A stretch of 5,021 nucleotides of DNA, taken from positions 1 through 5,021 of the forward strand of contig JAUXIQ010000188.1 of NCBI GenBank assembly GCA_030620925.1, given 5' to 3'. How positions within the stretch are numbered: the stretch's first letter is position 1; each line of letters begins with the position of its first letter. The position numbers and the translations under genes were made by a program. The notes under the pieces were generated by a model. That model did not search any database. It had not been told where the DNA came from and worked only from the letters and a program-made list of their open reading frames with translations. Positions 4,936 to 5,021 of this stretch are shown here, one piece after another. The DNA comes from JAUXIQ01 sp030620925 [NCBI: Nitrospinota bacterium]. GTDB taxonomy: Bacteria; JAUXIQ01.

Positions 4936-5021
4936 TATTAAGAGAATAGAGGAAAGACGGAGCCGATTTAATACCTTTAAAACGATTAAACCATAACCGT
5001 TATTAACCGAAATGGAGAAAA

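Larger units (their letters stand above)
4627..5021. other. AT-rich intergenic region downstream of queA
   Basis: These 395 bases contain no convincing gene, tRNA or CRISPR array. Stops are frequent in the forward frames. The base composition is visibly more AT-rich than the genes. Contents: two short ORFs with binding sites (4650-4694 and 4705-4734) flanking a 16-bp palindrome, a GCGGCGGG/CCCTGCGC imperfect hairpin around AAAA (4793-4812), a CCGGA/TCCGG stem (4818-4836), a tandem TATTCAA pair (4857-4863 and 4866-4872), a TACAC/GTGTA stem (4878-4896) and a weak promoter candidate. No hairpin is followed by a T-run, so I cannot point to a queA terminator. The window ends in AATGGAGAAAA, where the GGAG may be the binding site of a gene starting just beyond the edge. 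Confidence 0.6.

Noticed and set aside
4627-5021. CRISPR array, tRNA or mobile-element end
   Set aside because: There are no regularly spaced long repeats, no tRNA T-loop signature and no terminal inverted repeats or transposase fragments.

Overview
The window carries a compact six-gene block on the + strand: a YebC-family factor, ruvC, ruvA, ruvB, a small two-helix DUF2905 membrane protein, and queA. All six are complete. The last 395 bases are AT-rich and hold no convincing gene. The gene order, the DUF2905 protein between ruvB and queA, clear Shine-Dalgarno sites, a TTG start on ruvB and moderately GC-rich coding DNA indicate a bacterium. This arrangement is seen in anaerobic lineages such as Deltaproteobacteria-type groups, Nitrospirota, Chloroflexota and clostridia. 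I cannot place the organism more precisely without a search.

Layout. Bases 1-161 form the upstream region: an operator-like dyad at 21-35, a plausible extended -10 promoter at 65-93 and a short leader ending in AGGAGG. Then yebC (162-917) and ruvC (928-1452) are separated by only 10 bases. ruvC and ruvA (1449-2048) overlap by 4 bases in an ATGA junction. An 84-base gap with small inverted and direct repeats precedes ruvB (2133-3182, TTG start). A 142-base gap with a weak internal promoter candidate precedes the DUF2905 gene (3325-3549), which is followed closely by queA (3574-4626). Bases 4627-5021 contain a perfect 16-bp palindrome flanked by two very short ORFs with good ribosome binding sites, some minor hairpins and a weak promoter candidate near the end.

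How the genes work together. RuvA, RuvB and RuvC form the resolvasome that branch-migrates and cuts Holliday junctions during recombinational repair. All the catalytic and structural residues I looked for are present, so the system looks functional. YebC-family proteins were first described as transcriptional regulators (PmpR), and recent work implicates the family in translation of proline-rich stretches. QueA makes epoxyqueuosine on tRNA. The DUF2905 protein has no known function.

I did not find a clearly new multi-gene system. The features most worth a second look are: a perfect 20-bp GC-rich palindrome inside ruvB whose 10-bp core recurs on the ruvC ribosome binding site; the mini-ORF and palindrome arrangement after queA; the in-frame 14-codon ORF ending three bases before the ruvB TTG; and the conserved but uncharacterised DUF2905 gene.
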